Below, piece after piece: positions 34,001 to 47,039 of a stretch of 64,000 nucleotides of DNA. The first letter of the stretch is position 1; each line of letters starts with the position of its first letter. This stretch comes from Liolophura sinensis (Eukaryota; Mollusca; Polyplacophora; Chitonida; Chitonidae). Location of the stretch: the NCBI RefSeq assembly GCF_032854445.1, contig NC_088306.1:12891386-12955385 (forward strand). Reading direction: 5' to 3'. The translations under genes were made by a program, and so were the position numbers. Under the pieces are notes generated by a model. It searched no databases. It saw only the letters and a program-made list of their open reading frames with translations, and was not told the DNA's origin.

Positions 34001-34175
34001 ATCTATTTATTTGATTGGTGTTTTACGCTGTCCTTAGGAGTATTTCACTTACACGACGGCGGCCAGCATTATGGTTAGAAGAAATCGGTCAGAGCCCGAA
34101 GATAACGCACACCTTTCGGCTATCATGAGCTAAATTTGAACTCAAAGCGACCGCATTAAGTGACGTAAGTATTAA
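34001..34175 (-). mobile_element. SINE, minus orientation
   Basis: Reverse complement has box-B-like GAGTTCAAATTTAGC, CATAATGCTGGCCGCCGTCG, TAAGTGAAATACTCC and ACACCAATCAAATAAATA. Confidence 0.75.
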
Positions 34176-34224
34176 ATACCTCTGTGATGGGATGCGTGCA
34201 GGGGTTCTCGTTGATGAGGCGGTT

Positions 34225-34410
34225 CATGTGTGATCGGTTCTACCAGAAGATCACTATCACCGGGAAGCAGAAGTCGTGAAGTCGAATTCAGTTTCCCTCC
34301 CCTGGGCTGCCGCATTATCTCAGGAGGCCTATCCCTCGTACGCTATCGTCGTCGTATAGGGAAATATTTTTCAGTCCGGCCTATAAAGTCTCAAACAATC
34401 AATCGCCTCT
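34225..34410 (+). mobile_element. Second SINE-like family fragment
   Basis: GTCGAATTCAGTTTCCCTCC, then ATCGTCGTCGTATAGGGAAA and CAGTCCGGCCTATAAAGTC. Similar layout to, but clearly different sequence from, the main family. Confidence 0.4.
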
Positions 34411-35461
34411 GGAATTTTAACCAAACCTATAATTCTCGTATACGTTTAACACCCAGGTGAAATGGAGCATATATCCCCAGTGTGCTTTATTTGAATCGAG
34501 CCGATCTAGTAAATCTGCTGGTTTGGTCTGGTAGAGCTCGTCTGCCTTTTGTTACATCTTTTGTTTGTCAGCCAAACTGCCGAAGACCTTAACTACAACA
34601 ACACTTAAATGTTACTGAATTATTATTGTCTTATTGCTCTATGTATATGAGGATGTTTACCTTAATGAGCAAGATAGCGTGAGAGCAAGAACGCATGACA
34701 GTAAGACGGCAAGAGAACAAGAAAGGCCAAGAAAGCTTACATAGACAGTATTAAGTTTATAAGGAGACAATTAGGGGATGAATGTGTAGGCCAGTCGTTT
34801 GCTTCGAAGCCGATCACAAGCTTTTGCAGACCGACGACAGCCAATGAAGACCAGGTCAAAATAAATAAAAGAAAATGAGAAATGTTTAATTTTTCTGCAG
34901 TAGAAAGAGAAAAATCCTGAGTCTGGTTCCTTTTTTTAAAAATCTAAATCAATGGAAATCCACAGGTGTGTAGATCGTGAGACTAACCATATACACAAAT
35001 GTAGCCTATATTTAAAATGATATATTTGAAATGTACAAGGCAAAGCAGGAGAAAAAATGAAGACTGTCTATTTTTACACGGTTCTATATGCCACAACGAT
35101 TAATAATAAAATGTATCGCCAAACAAATGTGGAAAACTATTTTCTTTTAATTCATCACAGATTGCGTGCACAAAAATGTTAACTGGGCGGTTTGACAGTT
35201 ATGAACATTTCCAGAAAGTGACCAGTCCCGCTTGACATTTTTCGAAATAAGTTTCCTCAGTCCCGGTCAAATCAAGACAAATATGTAAATGTTTGTCTCA
35301 GCAAGTTTTACCTGATTACAAGCTCGGAGAACATATGCAATAAAGTTAACATAGAGATATAGTATTATACTGATGTTTTTGAGGGAGCATCGAGCAACCA
35401 CCAATTCACATTAATGGAAAGCATTATCACTCTCCAACATTACTAAGCCGATATCCAGATA

Positions 35462-35940
35462 TCACTTAACAAATGAGAACGTGTCAGAGCAATCCAGGCT
35501 GTTTGCGACTGTTATCATATCCTTTATCTGGTTAGGAACGGGCAGACACTCCACCTTACTTTGTAAGGAACCGACAAGAACCTTTCTGACACATCGCACG
35601 CACGCCTCTAACAAGGGCACGGGGTTGCTTGCCAAGTCTTGTAGCCACTCGAAGAACTCCGGATTACGCTGCAACGAAAACGGGATTTCCTCTCCAACAA
35701 TAAACCGCTTTAGGTACCTCACAGACTGCAGACTGCATCCAGACAAGACAAGAAGCCTTGCAATCTCCATATGTCCCAGAAGTAAGGCCAACTGTAGAGC
35801 GTCCATGGTATAGTCCACATCACAGCGATGAACGATACTCATCTGATTCGTCTGGCAGGGCCACTCTAGCAAGACTCTTACCACAGAGACGCTGTTCTTG
35901 CCTGTGGCGATGATCAGAGGTGTAGCCCCAGACGGTTCAA
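35462..35940 (-). CDS. Gene A exon 3 with SOCS box
   Basis: Last ankyrin repeats (VVRVLLEW, ALQLALLLGHMEIARLLVLS), linker, and SOCS box with LPVP, ending SFVK. The acceptor CTGTTGTAG is the first unit of a 27-bp minisatellite. Confidence 0.88.
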
Positions 35941-38678
35941 CTACAACAGCAGATCATAAAGGCTCAATTGTAACGGCAGATCATAGTGACTCAAATACAA
36001 CAGCAGATATCATAAAGCCTCAACTACAACAGAAGATCGTCAAGGCTCAACTGTAACTGCAGATCATAAAGGCTCACATACGACAGGAGATCATAAAGAG
36101 TGAAGTACAGCGGCAGGACGTAAAGGCTCAAGTACAACAGCAGGTCGTAAAGGCTCAAGTAAAACCGCGGGTCGTAAAGGCTTAAGTACAGCTGCAGGTC
36201 GTAAAGGCTCTAGTACAGCCGCAGGTCGTAAAGGCTCTGGTACAGCAGCAGGTCGTAAAGGCTCAAGTACAGCAGCAGGTCGTAAAGGCTCAAGTACAGT
36301 AGCAGGTCGTAAAGGCTCTAGTACTGCGGCAGATTATAAAGGTCTGTAGGTGGCATATTCGAAACCGTCCCGTTGACAGCTGTTGTTATGAGCGAAATAG
36401 TCATTAGTAGACCTGTGCCATAATACACCACGTTCCGGGAAATAAATAAACAGATAAATGAAATAAACCATGCTACAAATTTGGTGTGCTAGGATGACGC
36501 TCACAGCTCATAAGGTGACGAAAAAAGCTGACAGTTATGTGGATTTTGGATAAATGTTAGCTCTAATTCGCTGACAATTGAACATTTCAACCAAAATGAC
36601 ATGATTTTTGTTTGGCATAGTTTAAGATTATTTTACTTACACAGCAGCCATGATTACAGGTAACGGAGATTTGAATAACCCTGAAAGAACACGCACATTG
36701 TGCTCACCCTTTATCTGACAAATAACTCTGCACAAACGGTCCTTTTGCTTGAGATCCCTTCTTCTGCATATGTTTATATACAAACAAGTTACAACATACA
36801 GGTTATTAGACATACTGTACAGAGAAGAAACAGTTTAACTAAGGCGTATGCGTATATACTTACATCTTATGTTGGGATTTGCCCCATTATCAAGAAAATA
36901 TTGGGCCAGTTCTGCGTTATCCACAGAGGCACAGCCAACCAGTGGGTTACATTGATCTTGGGACATGTTGAGGTTGCTTTGATACTGAGTCAGCATGACG
37001 ATGATCACCATACCGTCGGGCTCCACTACACACGGTCCACCCGCCGTGGTTTTTCGGGCAAACCGATAGATGGCATTCGTCAGTGGCGTTCTCAACCCGC
37101 CATCTATTGTATTGACATCAGCTCCTGCCGTAAGCAGAATTTCCACTGCCGCGATATTTCCCGCCAAGACGGCCATCTACCAAAGAAACGTGGAAGAGAA
37201 AAACATGCACTAAAACCCACAAACATATAGCAAAATGAATTAACGCGAGGCAGAGAGGATAGTGTAATGATTGGTCACTAGTTTCATGTAACCTCAATGT
37301 ATGTCCCTTTGCCATTTTAACATGCCCATGAGTTTGTGCCTATCAGGGTTATTATTAAATTGTCGTAGTGAGCACGTCCATAGGACCAAAACGTGAACAG
37401 TCGGAAAAAAGTAACACGGAAGCAACATTGCACGATACAGTACATGTTCAATACCATGTATCATACAACATTCACAGAAGATAGGTTTGCCCGTCTTTAA
37501 CCTATTCTGTTGTAAACTTTCTACAGAATGTTTTGCGCACCTATGGCATATTTTGTTGTCAATGATCTACATAGAGTTTGTCCGTCTGTGGCCTATTCTG
37601 TCGTCAACGTTCTACATAGCGCTTTGTGCGTCTGTGGCCTACTTAGTTGTCAACGTTCTACATAGAGTTTTGCGCCTTGTGGCCTATTCTTTGGAACCGT
37701 AATATATGTGAGTATAGAAATTGCAGTTTGCTCTGTTTAGGGAGGGAAACCATTCCCTACAACTGTGGTTCCTCTTACCTGTAGTGCTGTTCTCTTGCTC
37801 CGGAAATCTTTGAGTTCAAGTTTATAGCCAGCATCGACCATCATCTGTATGACTCCGCTATAATCTGAGCAGCCTTCCTTCTGAGACACGGCGGACATGA
37901 CCGGGGTGACGCCGTAACAGTCGTGACCACACACGTCAGCTCCATACTTCAGCAGCAGCCTCACCGACTCCAATGACCCGGACTCCGCGGCGCAGTGGAG
38001 AGCGGATTTCCCGAAGTGATCCTTATCGTCAACCAGATTTGGCTGCCGATCCAGAAGCATCTCACCAATTTCATGGTACTGTGTTATCATACAGTACATC
38101 AGCGGAGTCTGTCCCCATTTGTCTCGAATGTTGAGAAAGGCTCCATTCTCAACAAGGATCTTTGCACATAACAACTGTCCCTTTTCACAGCACACGTGCA
38201 GCAGAGACTTGGTACTGATGTTGGAGTAGTCTCTGTAAACCGTATTCATATTAGCACCATCATCCATCAGTTCTCTCAGCTTTTGAGGATCCCCATTCTT
38301 CACAGCATTGAACACCTCGACGTCCATCTGATCACGTTTCGCGGCCCTCTGCTCCCTTCTACTCTTGCCATCAACCTTCGCGGCTCTGCCCCCCGATTCC
38401 TCCTTCGTTCCAAAGCTACTTCGCAACCTCTCCTTAAGGCGCCCGTCCCTCAAACCTTTCCTGTTTTCTGCCTCAACATCATCCACATTTGGGCCTTTCT
38501 GAGAAGCAAAACTTGTAAGTTCTTCATTTTTGATCATCATATTACGGAGACGTTCTCTCAGTAGTCGATCACCAATGGACTTTCCTCCAATGTCGATATC
38601 ATCCACACTCGGGTTGCGACGGGCCCTGGAGCCTCCAGCATCACCTTCACTGTCGCCTGCATCCTTACGCGCAGCCAT
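35462..38678 (-). CDS. Ankyrin repeat and SOCS box protein, gene A
   Basis: About 563 residues in three exons. The N-terminal ~115 residues are charged and low in order. They are followed by ankyrin repeats (STKSLLHVCCEKG, WGQTPLMYCM, FGKSALHCAAESG, YGVTPVMSAV, GADVNTIDGGLRTPL, EPSGATPLIIATG) and a C-terminal SOCS box: BC-box PLLEACVRCV and Cul5-box LPVP. By family, ASB proteins are substrate adaptors of Elongin B/C-Cullin5 ubiquitin ligases in the cytoplasm; the substrate is unknown. Tandem paralogue of gene B upstream, with identical intron positions and phases. Confidence 0.85.
35935..36350. repeat. 27-bp minisatellite starting at a splice acceptor
   Basis: About 15 units of GGTCGTAAAGGCTCAAGTAC plus AGCAGCA. 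The unit closest to exon 3 overlaps the acceptor and first exon bases, and is the most diverged; distal units are nearly identical. Confidence 0.92.
36864..37176 (-). CDS. Gene A exon 2
   Basis: Begins MAVLAGNIAAVEILLTAGAD directly after TTTGGTAG. This Met is internal: exon 1 ends in phase 0 and reads straight through. Donor GTAAGT, phase 1. Confidence 0.88.
37500..37690. repeat. About 45-bp repeat, four units
   Basis: Units share GTCAACGTTCTACATAG and GTCTGTGGCCTA in the intron between exons 1 and 2 of gene A. Confidence 0.8.
37779..38678 (-). CDS. Gene A exon 1
   Basis: 300 codons from MAARKDAGDSEGDAGG to SKRTALQ; donor GTAAGA. Carries the charged leader absent from gene B and the first ankyrin repeats. 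Confidence 0.88.
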
Positions 38679-39635
38679 TGTTTTAATTACGTGAAAAAAT
38701 AGATTACACCTTCAAAACACACCTTCAATACTTGAGACCAGGATATTTCATGGTATACTATGTTTGATATTGCACATATCGTTCTGAAGCAAATGCGATA
38801 ACCGATTTATTGTCAAACTCCCGTTTACTTGCTCTTGTGGAAGGTCATCTATTTTCCCCGCAAACAGCTAGATCCTTTCACCAACATGTGGCAGACAAAT
38901 TAAGACTTCATACACATGAGCTATGAAACATATCCGGTGTTCCGAAACCGAGAGAGTCATTGAAGTCATCCGTCCTACAAACACAAGAATACTTTTTCAA
39001 AACGTCTCACTATGTGTTTGACTTTGTCTTTACCTATGCCTACATACGCCGCATATTAGTTAAACAAAATGGAAAGCAAAGCATTGTAAATCACAATATC
39101 TCCAAAATAATAGCGATTTCGAGAGACTTTCGAGGGGTAAACGGACAATGTTACTTCATCTGCTGCTTCAAATGTCTCAAAATCATTAATAATCTTCTTA
39201 CAACTTTAGGCCTAAGTGCATGCTAGGTTCTGAATCTCAAAAAGTGTCTTTGGTTTGAATTGAATTGGTTGATTATCGCCGTTGTTAATTTATTGTCTGT
39301 AAAGACAATGAGAAGAAAGTTGTGCACCCAATACGAAATTAATTCTGTATAGCCACAGTTTCGTAATATATCAACAGACTCAACAGTCACCTCTTGCTTT
39401 CTATGAAAGTGATTGGCATCTACCAAAAGCAGAGAAATCCAAAATATCTACACTTATTGTACAACGTTTTACCTGTCGGGCAGGTGTCCTTTGCAAGGCT
39501 CATTGACCAAGTGAGCTACGAAATTATGTCTAGACGTAGTGTATTTTGGGGGGGGACATATCAAACCCTGGAGATAATATTCCCATCTGACGTCACTGAA
39601 ATTTCATCAAAAAGGATTGACTAACAGGCTACACT
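38679..39635. other. Spacer between genes A and B
   Basis: About 950 bp; must hold the gene A promoter and gene B 3' UTR. No TATA or other motif can be assigned with confidence. Confidence 0.4.
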
Positions 39636-40117
39636 TTAGGCATTATCCAAACGACCGTTTGAATTTGGGCTTAAAACATCCGACAGGGTTATCAAGTCTT
39701 TGGATTTTGATGGCAGCGGCAATGTAGACACTCTCTGTTCGACATCCTTCCCAAGAACTCGTCTGATGCAGAAGGCACATTCCTCAGACAAAGATCTAGG
39801 ATTGTTTGCCACTGTCCGCAGCCAGTCTAACAGATCTGGATTCTCCTGTAACGACACCGGTAGGTTCTCTGTGCACCAGACGTTTTTCAGATAACCAATC
39901 CTTTGAAGTCCATAACCTGTCATTACCAGAGTCCGCGTCATTTCTAAGTGACCGAGAAACACTGATATCTCGAAGGCGTCGAGACAATAATCTTGCCGCC
40001 GCCTTTGGATGCGTCCTTTCGGAGAGAGATTACAATTCCATTTGAGGAATACCCGAAAAACGTCCAGGTTGTTTTTGGTTGTGGCTAGAATCAGTGGTGT
40101 TGATCCGGTAGATTTAA
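39636..40117 (-). CDS. Gene B exon 3 with SOCS box
   Basis: Begins KSTGSTPLILATTKN after TTTTTGCAG. Contains RRRQDYCLDAFEISVFLGHL, then the SOCS box and stop TAA. No minisatellite at this acceptor, unlike gene A. Confidence 0.87.
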
Positions 40118-43100
40118 CTGCAAAAATTAGAGAAAATATAAGTTTCGCTTTACAAGAGAAACAGATGTCAAAACAGATTATGAAAATTAATTAAGAAGTA
40201 GATTTTAATTTGCAATTTAAGATCTTACAGACAACCAGCATGAATCACAGTCCAACTTCCAAGACAAGGATGTTTCAACAGAATAACTAACACCACAATG
40301 TGGCTGAAACCAAATATGTTTGACATTCAGTTTGACAAAAACAGTAGTAAATAGTTTTCAAGTGGTCAGAAATACAATGCATGTAACACCCATCTAAGAG
40401 CGTCAAAATACTTTGACCAATCCACAAGACCATACAGAGTCAATACTTAATCTATTAAGTTAGATCCTATAACCCAATACCTGCTAACAAACCAACAATG
40501 ACATCACGAATTGCTTCACGCACCCTTGATGTTATTTATTATTTTAAAAATTTGATTAAGACTATCTTAAAATTCGTTAAGACTATCCATCATGATTGTA
40601 GATTACAAAATAATGGGTGATAAATAGTCTTGCCCAAAGTTTAGAAGTTGTGAATGATGGCCATTGATGATAACTGACTTGTAAGTTTCCCTAACAATGT
40701 TTTATGCCGTAAGTTAAACACATCATTTTTCTGGGCCTTCCAAATATGATAAAGATAAGGCCTCATGGAGAGTGCTATCCTTAAATGGATAGATGAAATG
40801 TGGAGGATAAAATCACTTTTCTTTTCATCATCGGAAAGACAAACCTGGTCGTTCTTAAATATTCTTTGAGCAGTGATTGTTTTTAACCCGGAAACATCGA
40901 AAGCGTCCAAATAAGGTCATTTGTATACAGTGTAAATTTAAAGAATAATCTCTGCATATACTAAGGTTTGTACGTGAACAAATAAACTTTGTCGTTCACT
41001 GCGACATATTTTAATGTGTTGCGATACCTGAATGTCACATAGATGTACATGTTATTTATCAAAAAATCCAAACGTACTTCGAACTGTAAACCATCCTAAA
41101 GAATAGCAAGCTGAATGTTACACTGAAAAACTAAATGGTTTTGTAATGTGTTTTTTTTAACTTCTTGATAGCCCTGGTGTAATTAAAAATTTAAGCTGCG
41201 AAAGCTATACCACTGGTGTTCTCACCTATACGAAACTGGATCCACATAGCTTTGGAATTTTATTCACACCTTTATCAATGTGTGAAAAATTTAGTTTGAT
41301 CTTGAGCCTTTATAGGGCCGGCTTCACATGCCGACATATACAAATTCAGGATATTTACTAAACATTTTTATTCAATTAAAACACGATCTGGGATTCTGAC
41401 GCCAGAAGATTTTGGGGGTTGAGGTGGAGGGTGTGGGGATCTCCTTGTTGGTATTGTACTTTGACAGAACGTGTTGCCGTCATATCACCAACCTATAAGC
41501 ATATGTTGCAATCCCACAATTATAACAAAAGCGTAGATTATTCATTAAAAAAAAGGCCTAGACTAATGAATTAATTACACTGAATGTTGTTTAGCGCCAA
41601 AATCGACAAGTTTATACCTATAAATGATGGCGTGCAGTTTTAAGGATGGATTACACAGTTCGTGAGACTTTAGGGTAAACTATTGACTTTTACGTGCCAA
41701 CTTACCGACAAACATTCAAGCATGTGACTGGCAGAGTGTAGAATTTACCAATTCACTGTCGAAGCCTGGGTTTCAACCCGCAACTCGTGTGCAACCCATT
41801 CTTGCCAATCATGCATGACTAAAGGTTACGATCATCAGATCCACATGCCCTTAAAGACCTTAAACCACACTTTGTAATTGTAAGGGATAACAATTATGTG
41901 CCTTACACTGGACATCCACATCAGAGCCCTTCTCCAGAAAGTACTGAGCCAGTTCGCCACAATCCACAATAGCACAGGCGATCAGAGGGTTACAAAACTC
42001 CACCAGCGTCAGGTTAAGATCTGCTTTACTCTCCGTCAGCATCTTTATAATGGCCTCCCCCTCTGGATCGACGACACACGAGGTACAGTCGGGTGGTTTA
42101 CGAGCGAACCGGAATATAGCCGTGGTGAGAGGTGTCCGCCATCCCGAGTCCATCGTGTTCACATCTGCCCCGGCTGCTAACAACAATTCCACGGCAATGA
42201 TGTCCTTGGCGAAAACAGCCATCTGAGAGAAAATCAACATGAAGTGTAAAAGAAACCACACAGAGCAGCTAAGACAGTGTGATAGTTGGCAAATGGCCAC
42301 ACGCCATCGGTGAAATCTGAACTTTTGTCAATTTAAGTGAGGGTTTTATTCAAACTACTCATGTAAATGCATAAAAAGTAGCAACTGACGCTATTTACTT
42401 ATAGCTCAGAAGGGAGTACAGCTCAAAAATTCGTGTCTTGCCTGTTTTCTTTCTATATTATTTATTTATTTATTTTTAACAGAGATACATGTACAAGACA
42501 TTTTATTTGTTATAAAAACTGTTTAAAGGTTTAAATAAAATAATATCCTCTGGTTTAGAAAAGGAAAAAAAAATATCGAATCGCTCGTCTGCATAGAGCC
42601 CGTGATAAATGTTGTCTGAGCGGTTTTATGAATGAATGAATGAATGTATGCCTGACGTTTAACCTCGTAATTAGCAATTTTTCAGTCATATGACGAGGAG
42701 TAATTAGGTGTGTGTACAAACACTGGGTTTTTTTATATTTTTTATTTTTTTTGCAGGTCAAGTCATGCCGAAGACACTAGACATGACACCCCACCCAGTC
42801 ACAGTTTACTCATCCTGCCAACCACTCCTGTTTCCTTGCTCCACCACCTCAGTGCTGAGCGCCGAGCGAGACGCCAACAACATGAGCTAGTACCATTGTT
42901 AACGTCTTTCGTTTGGCCGACCCGAGTGTAATCCCGGATCTTCAGCCATCAAGGCGAACGCTTATACCACTGTGTCGGTCTATTTCTACAACATACAAAC
43001 CTACCTGAAGTGCGGTTCTCTTGCCCCTGAAATCCTTCATCTCCAAATCATAGCCTGCATCTATCATCATCTGTATCATTCGGTGTCGGTTTTGAGCCTC

Positions 43101-43631
43101 TGAGGTCAGCGTCACCGCCGTCATCACAGCGGTGATCCCGTCAGACGTGTGTAGACAGACGTCAGCGTTGTACTTCAGCAGGAGTTCCACAGCCTCGATG
43201 GAATCGGACTCTACCGCACAGTGCAGAGCCGTCTTGCCGAAGCGGTCTTGGTGATCCACTATGGTTGGATCTCTGGACAGCAACAGCTCGGCTATGTCAT
43301 GAACCTGAGTTATCATGCAGCACATGAGAGGAGATTGTCCCCAGTTGTCTCGCATGTTCACCAAGGCGCCGTGATGTAACAAAACCCGAGCACATTCTAT
43401 TCGATCTTTCTCGCAGGAGACGTGGAGAAGGGACTTCGTACTGACGCCGGTACAATCCTCAAATATAACGTCGACGTCGGCACCATTTTTGATGAGCTCT
43501 TCCAGTTTGGCGGGGTCGTTGTCGACAACAGCTTTGAAAAGGTCTGCTTCCATCTGAGCTTGCGTCTCGTGGTCAGGACTACCATCTCTACCGTTGACGG
43601 CCGCTGCCACTACCTCATCCACGCCAGCCAT
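39636..43631 (-). CDS. Ankyrin repeat and SOCS box protein, gene B
   Basis: About 474 residues in three exons. Ankyrin repeats (STKSLLHVSCEKDRIECARV, WGQSPLMCCM, FGKTALHCAVESD, GITAVMTAV, GADVNTMDSGWRTPL, STGSTPLILATTKN) precede a SOCS box with BC-box SLSEECAFCI and Cul5-box LPLP, ending GRLDNA. Paralogue of gene A, but without its ~90-residue charged leader. Start chosen at MAGVDEVV (43631); an in-frame upstream Met at 43691 is possible. Probably a Cullin5 ligase adaptor by family; target unknown. Confidence 0.85.
40118..41906. other. Gene B intron 2
   Basis: AT-rich. A minus-strand open frame at 40641-40910 is not recognised. No repeat array. Confidence 0.5.
41907..42222 (-). CDS. Gene B exon 2
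   Basis: MAVFAKDIIAVELLLAAGAD to GSDVDVQ; acceptor TTCTCTCAG, donor GTAAGG, phase 1. Equivalent to gene A exon 2 with one extra codon. Confidence 0.87.
43005..43631 (-). CDS. Gene B exon 1
   Basis: 209 codons ending GKRTALQ; donor GTAGGT in phase 0, the same position as in gene A. Confidence 0.87.
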
Positions 43632-44876
43632 AACTGTTCTACATTGTGCATCCCACATAATTACACGTACAAGTATCCACATATTAAGCAATGCAACTGG
43701 ATTATTTACATGTAGTCCTTCATTGGGATCTTATCTTTGTATCTGGACATGAGAATACCATTTTCCTTAATTTATTGCGTGAGAAACTGAGAGAATACAA
43801 TTAGCTTGCAGCAAGGTGGAACATATATGACTGAATATGTCGAAAATTCTTAGATAGTAAACAAACCGTGCATGCATATTCTCTATACTCAAAAACTAGA
43901 TCTATTAATTTTAACAGAAAGTCTGTTGTCTGTTAGATGCTAGAATGCACTCTCTTATTGCAGAAGATTGCTCTGTTAAATATAACTCTTATACTAATTC
44001 AACACAAAGACTATTAGACTGATAGGATATTTTGTTGACTATGACAGAATTCATGTTTTAACAACAGAATCCATCCTACAATCACTCAGGCAGCAGACAG
44101 AATAATTTTTGGCGTGTACCATGGACTAACCGAAAACATCCATGCTGTGTTTGTAGGGCCGTTGGCCGTTTGCGCTGTCTAATACTCGTTGAAGATTACT
44201 TGTCTTCCTTCCACACGTATTTGTGTGTTACGCACTAGAAAGTTCGCCAGTTACTTGCCAAACGTCGGTGTTTTTGGCCTCCATGCACTCATAAAACTAA
44301 CAGGCATATAGAAATTAACAGTTAGAAATTGTTAAGTAGGCTTTCGGCATTATGCAACAACCAAATAAAATTTGGTATCGAAACACACCTTTATGATGCA
44401 TGTTCAAATAAACGTTATATATGCGCACTAAAGGCACGAGAATAAAACGGTCAATGTCTACAGTAAAAGAAAGCAAATAACTGTTAAAATGCACCGAATA
44501 ACATGCTGATAAACGACTGAAAGGGTTTTATGGGCTATGTGGATGAAGTTGCATGTCATTGATGTCAAACAGTAGTTCTAGTACCTCCCCTTTGGAAGAA
44601 AATCTTACAATTTGAAAAAAAAAAAAAAGGTACCGATACACGAAGGTTTGGATATAGTGTCCACTGGTCTTTCCACTGATGCTGTAGAAATCTGCTCATT
44701 GAATTAAGTTTGAGCAATTACACGAGAGAACTTGCAAGCAGTCCTAGGCTAAGCCTAAGTAAGGCGAAAACAGCAGTTTACTTAATTTCACCATTACACT
44801 ATATAATGACGTGCAGTTTTCAGCTACGCTCCTTCGTTCACGTGTTAAATTGAGGCACATGCAGGCCACTTCAGTC

Positions 44877-45005
44877 ATCAGAGGCTAGATTTGAATAGTT
44901 TCATTCACTCCCCCGGTTGGTCTATTACGGCCGACTTATGATCAGCGGCTAGAGTTGAATCGTTTCATGTACACCCCCTGTTCGTCCGTCACGTCCGACT
45001 TGTGC
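44877..45005. repeat. About 65-bp tandem duplication
   Basis: ATCAGAGGCTAGATTTGAAT and ATCAGCGGCTAGAGTTGAAT start two units that end in ACGGCCGACTT / ACGTCCGACTT. Confidence 0.85.
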
Positions 45006-45424
45006 CAAGGGGAGATAAATCTAAATCCAGCACGTATTGCTAACATAAATGGGTTACTTGCCATTGGACACATAGGTTACGGATACATGTATATGTAATT
45101 CAAAATTTTATACCCAATTCGAAAAATGTAATAATGCGGCGCACTGATTAAATAATACTGACAAACACATATCGTAGGTTGGTGATAAATTAGTGCACTA
45201 TTATTCATTTCCATATGAATCAGCGAACCTTGGCCTAATGAGTTCAGAACTAGCATGGGACACCCATGAAATTGTAGTCTCACATTTTCACTGCTCGTGT
45301 GCCCGTTTGCACACTCCAACATTCCTCGCAGACCATTGTCTTCTACCATCATGATGTGCACATCTGTACGTACCACGTCAGGAAGTGTGTCAGTATCTTG
45401 CAATATGTCAGTGGTTAACACTCT

Positions 45425-45495
45425 ATTTTCCTCTGCCTATAAAACTGACCGCTAGCATCTTGAATATGGTGTTAAACAACAATCAAATAAAAGAA
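45425..45495 (+). mobile_element. SINE tail, second subfamily
   Basis: CCTCTGCCTATAAAACTGAC, then GGTGTTAAACAACAATCAAAT. Confidence 0.5.
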
Positions 45496-47039
45496 ATAAC
45501 CTAAAATATATCAACTGATTTATAAACAGGATTGAAGCAATCTACACTTGGAGGTTACCATGGTGACAAAATGATAGGCCATAACAATTGGCAACAGTAT
45601 TTAAAAAAAGGCTGAAATTCAGATACCCACATGCTGTATACAAAAGTGCAAACAGCATGTGATAGTTTGGTGACAAATTCTACATTGTTTTGCATGGCAA
45701 CTGCAAAGGAAAGGGAAATGTAAGTGTTTGTGACTCAGTCCTATACAAGTACACTGACCATAAAGAAGATATAATGGTCATTCATTGGAGGAATTTAAAA
45801 ACAAAAAAGCATGGATCAACTATAAAACTTGTTTCAGTTATGTAAATTAAATCCTGTCTCATTTATGTCAATGTCACACCCTTACATGAGTTTAATCAAT
45901 CCTGTTAAGAGCATTCAAGACATTGGTAAATAATGTAGGCTTAGAGCCAAAAATGTACATGTATACAAGAACAAAAATAAATAAATGAATTAGTGTAGAT
46001 TAATAACAGACATGGGAAGTGGAGTCTTTGAAAAAAATGGTGAAATGTTCCCAACAGGACTTTACTGATCAAATGTAGTCACTTCCACACAAAATTTTGT
46101 AGAGTTAAATTTTAAAAGTTTTTGACCAGTGCATTTCCATGCCTGAAATTAACTGATTTTTGCACATGCATACCCATGCAGTCAACATCTTTCTGGTGCA
46201 TGACAAGTCTTTACATAAATCTACATGTACATCTCCCAATTTGTAAGTTGAGCGTACAAATGTTGAGCATACACATAAACCTGTAATGTGCTATTAATTT
46301 AATTGATGATGCACCATACTCATGATTTTTCAGTTTAGGTTTCGATCGAAAGCAGTGTGTTATCATGGGAAAATATGTTCATTCCGAACTGATGGCTGTG
46401 AAACATGTGGTCATGCCATTTGATAAGATTAAACAACACAGCCATACATGAACCAATCATTGTTATTTGAGGCATCTATCACGTCTCAACAACATAGAAT
46501 TGAAAAGTTTGCTCCAATTCAGATTGTGGTTTTTATTCTTTATAACTGCACAATGCTAAACTAGGCCGTTTAGTATTTATCTAGTCACTGACATTGAAAT
46601 TACATTATATCCAAGTGATGCCAGGTGTTTACTTCAGAAGTTTACAAATGTACAAATATTGTTCAATAACTTTAGACAAATATGTTGCCAACTTACATGA
46701 TGTGATTACCTAGAAAGACAAAAACAAGATTATTTTTTTCTGATTTTACAGCTCAAGATGTTTGTTTTATTAGAAACAATCAACCTTAAAGTACATTGAG
46801 ATGCACGAGTATTTTTAAAATCATTTAAACAAATGTGTCAGCTTTTTGAAACCAATCAACTTTCATTCTTGCTAAATGTGTAACTAAATTGCAACATTCC
46901 TCTGAAATATAACATTTTGCACCAAACACCAAAGGCAATTAGAAACAACTTGGAATGACTGAAAATTTTGCTTTTCACTACATATGTATGTAGGTACGCT
47001 TGAGGTTTTACATTGTACCTATTAACTTTTCACTCATAT

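Larger units (their letters stand above)
31644..35461. other. Intergenic between innexin and ankyrin/SOCS gene A
   Basis: Should contain the innexin promoter and 5' UTR, not resolvable by eye. A 117-codon minus-strand frame at 32638-32991 matches nothing I know. SINE fragments at 34.0 and 34.2-34.4 kb. Confidence 0.4.

Noticed and set aside
40641-40910. 89-codon minus-strand open frame, possible LINE C-terminus
   Set aside because: Only a vague resemblance; no RT motif in or near it.
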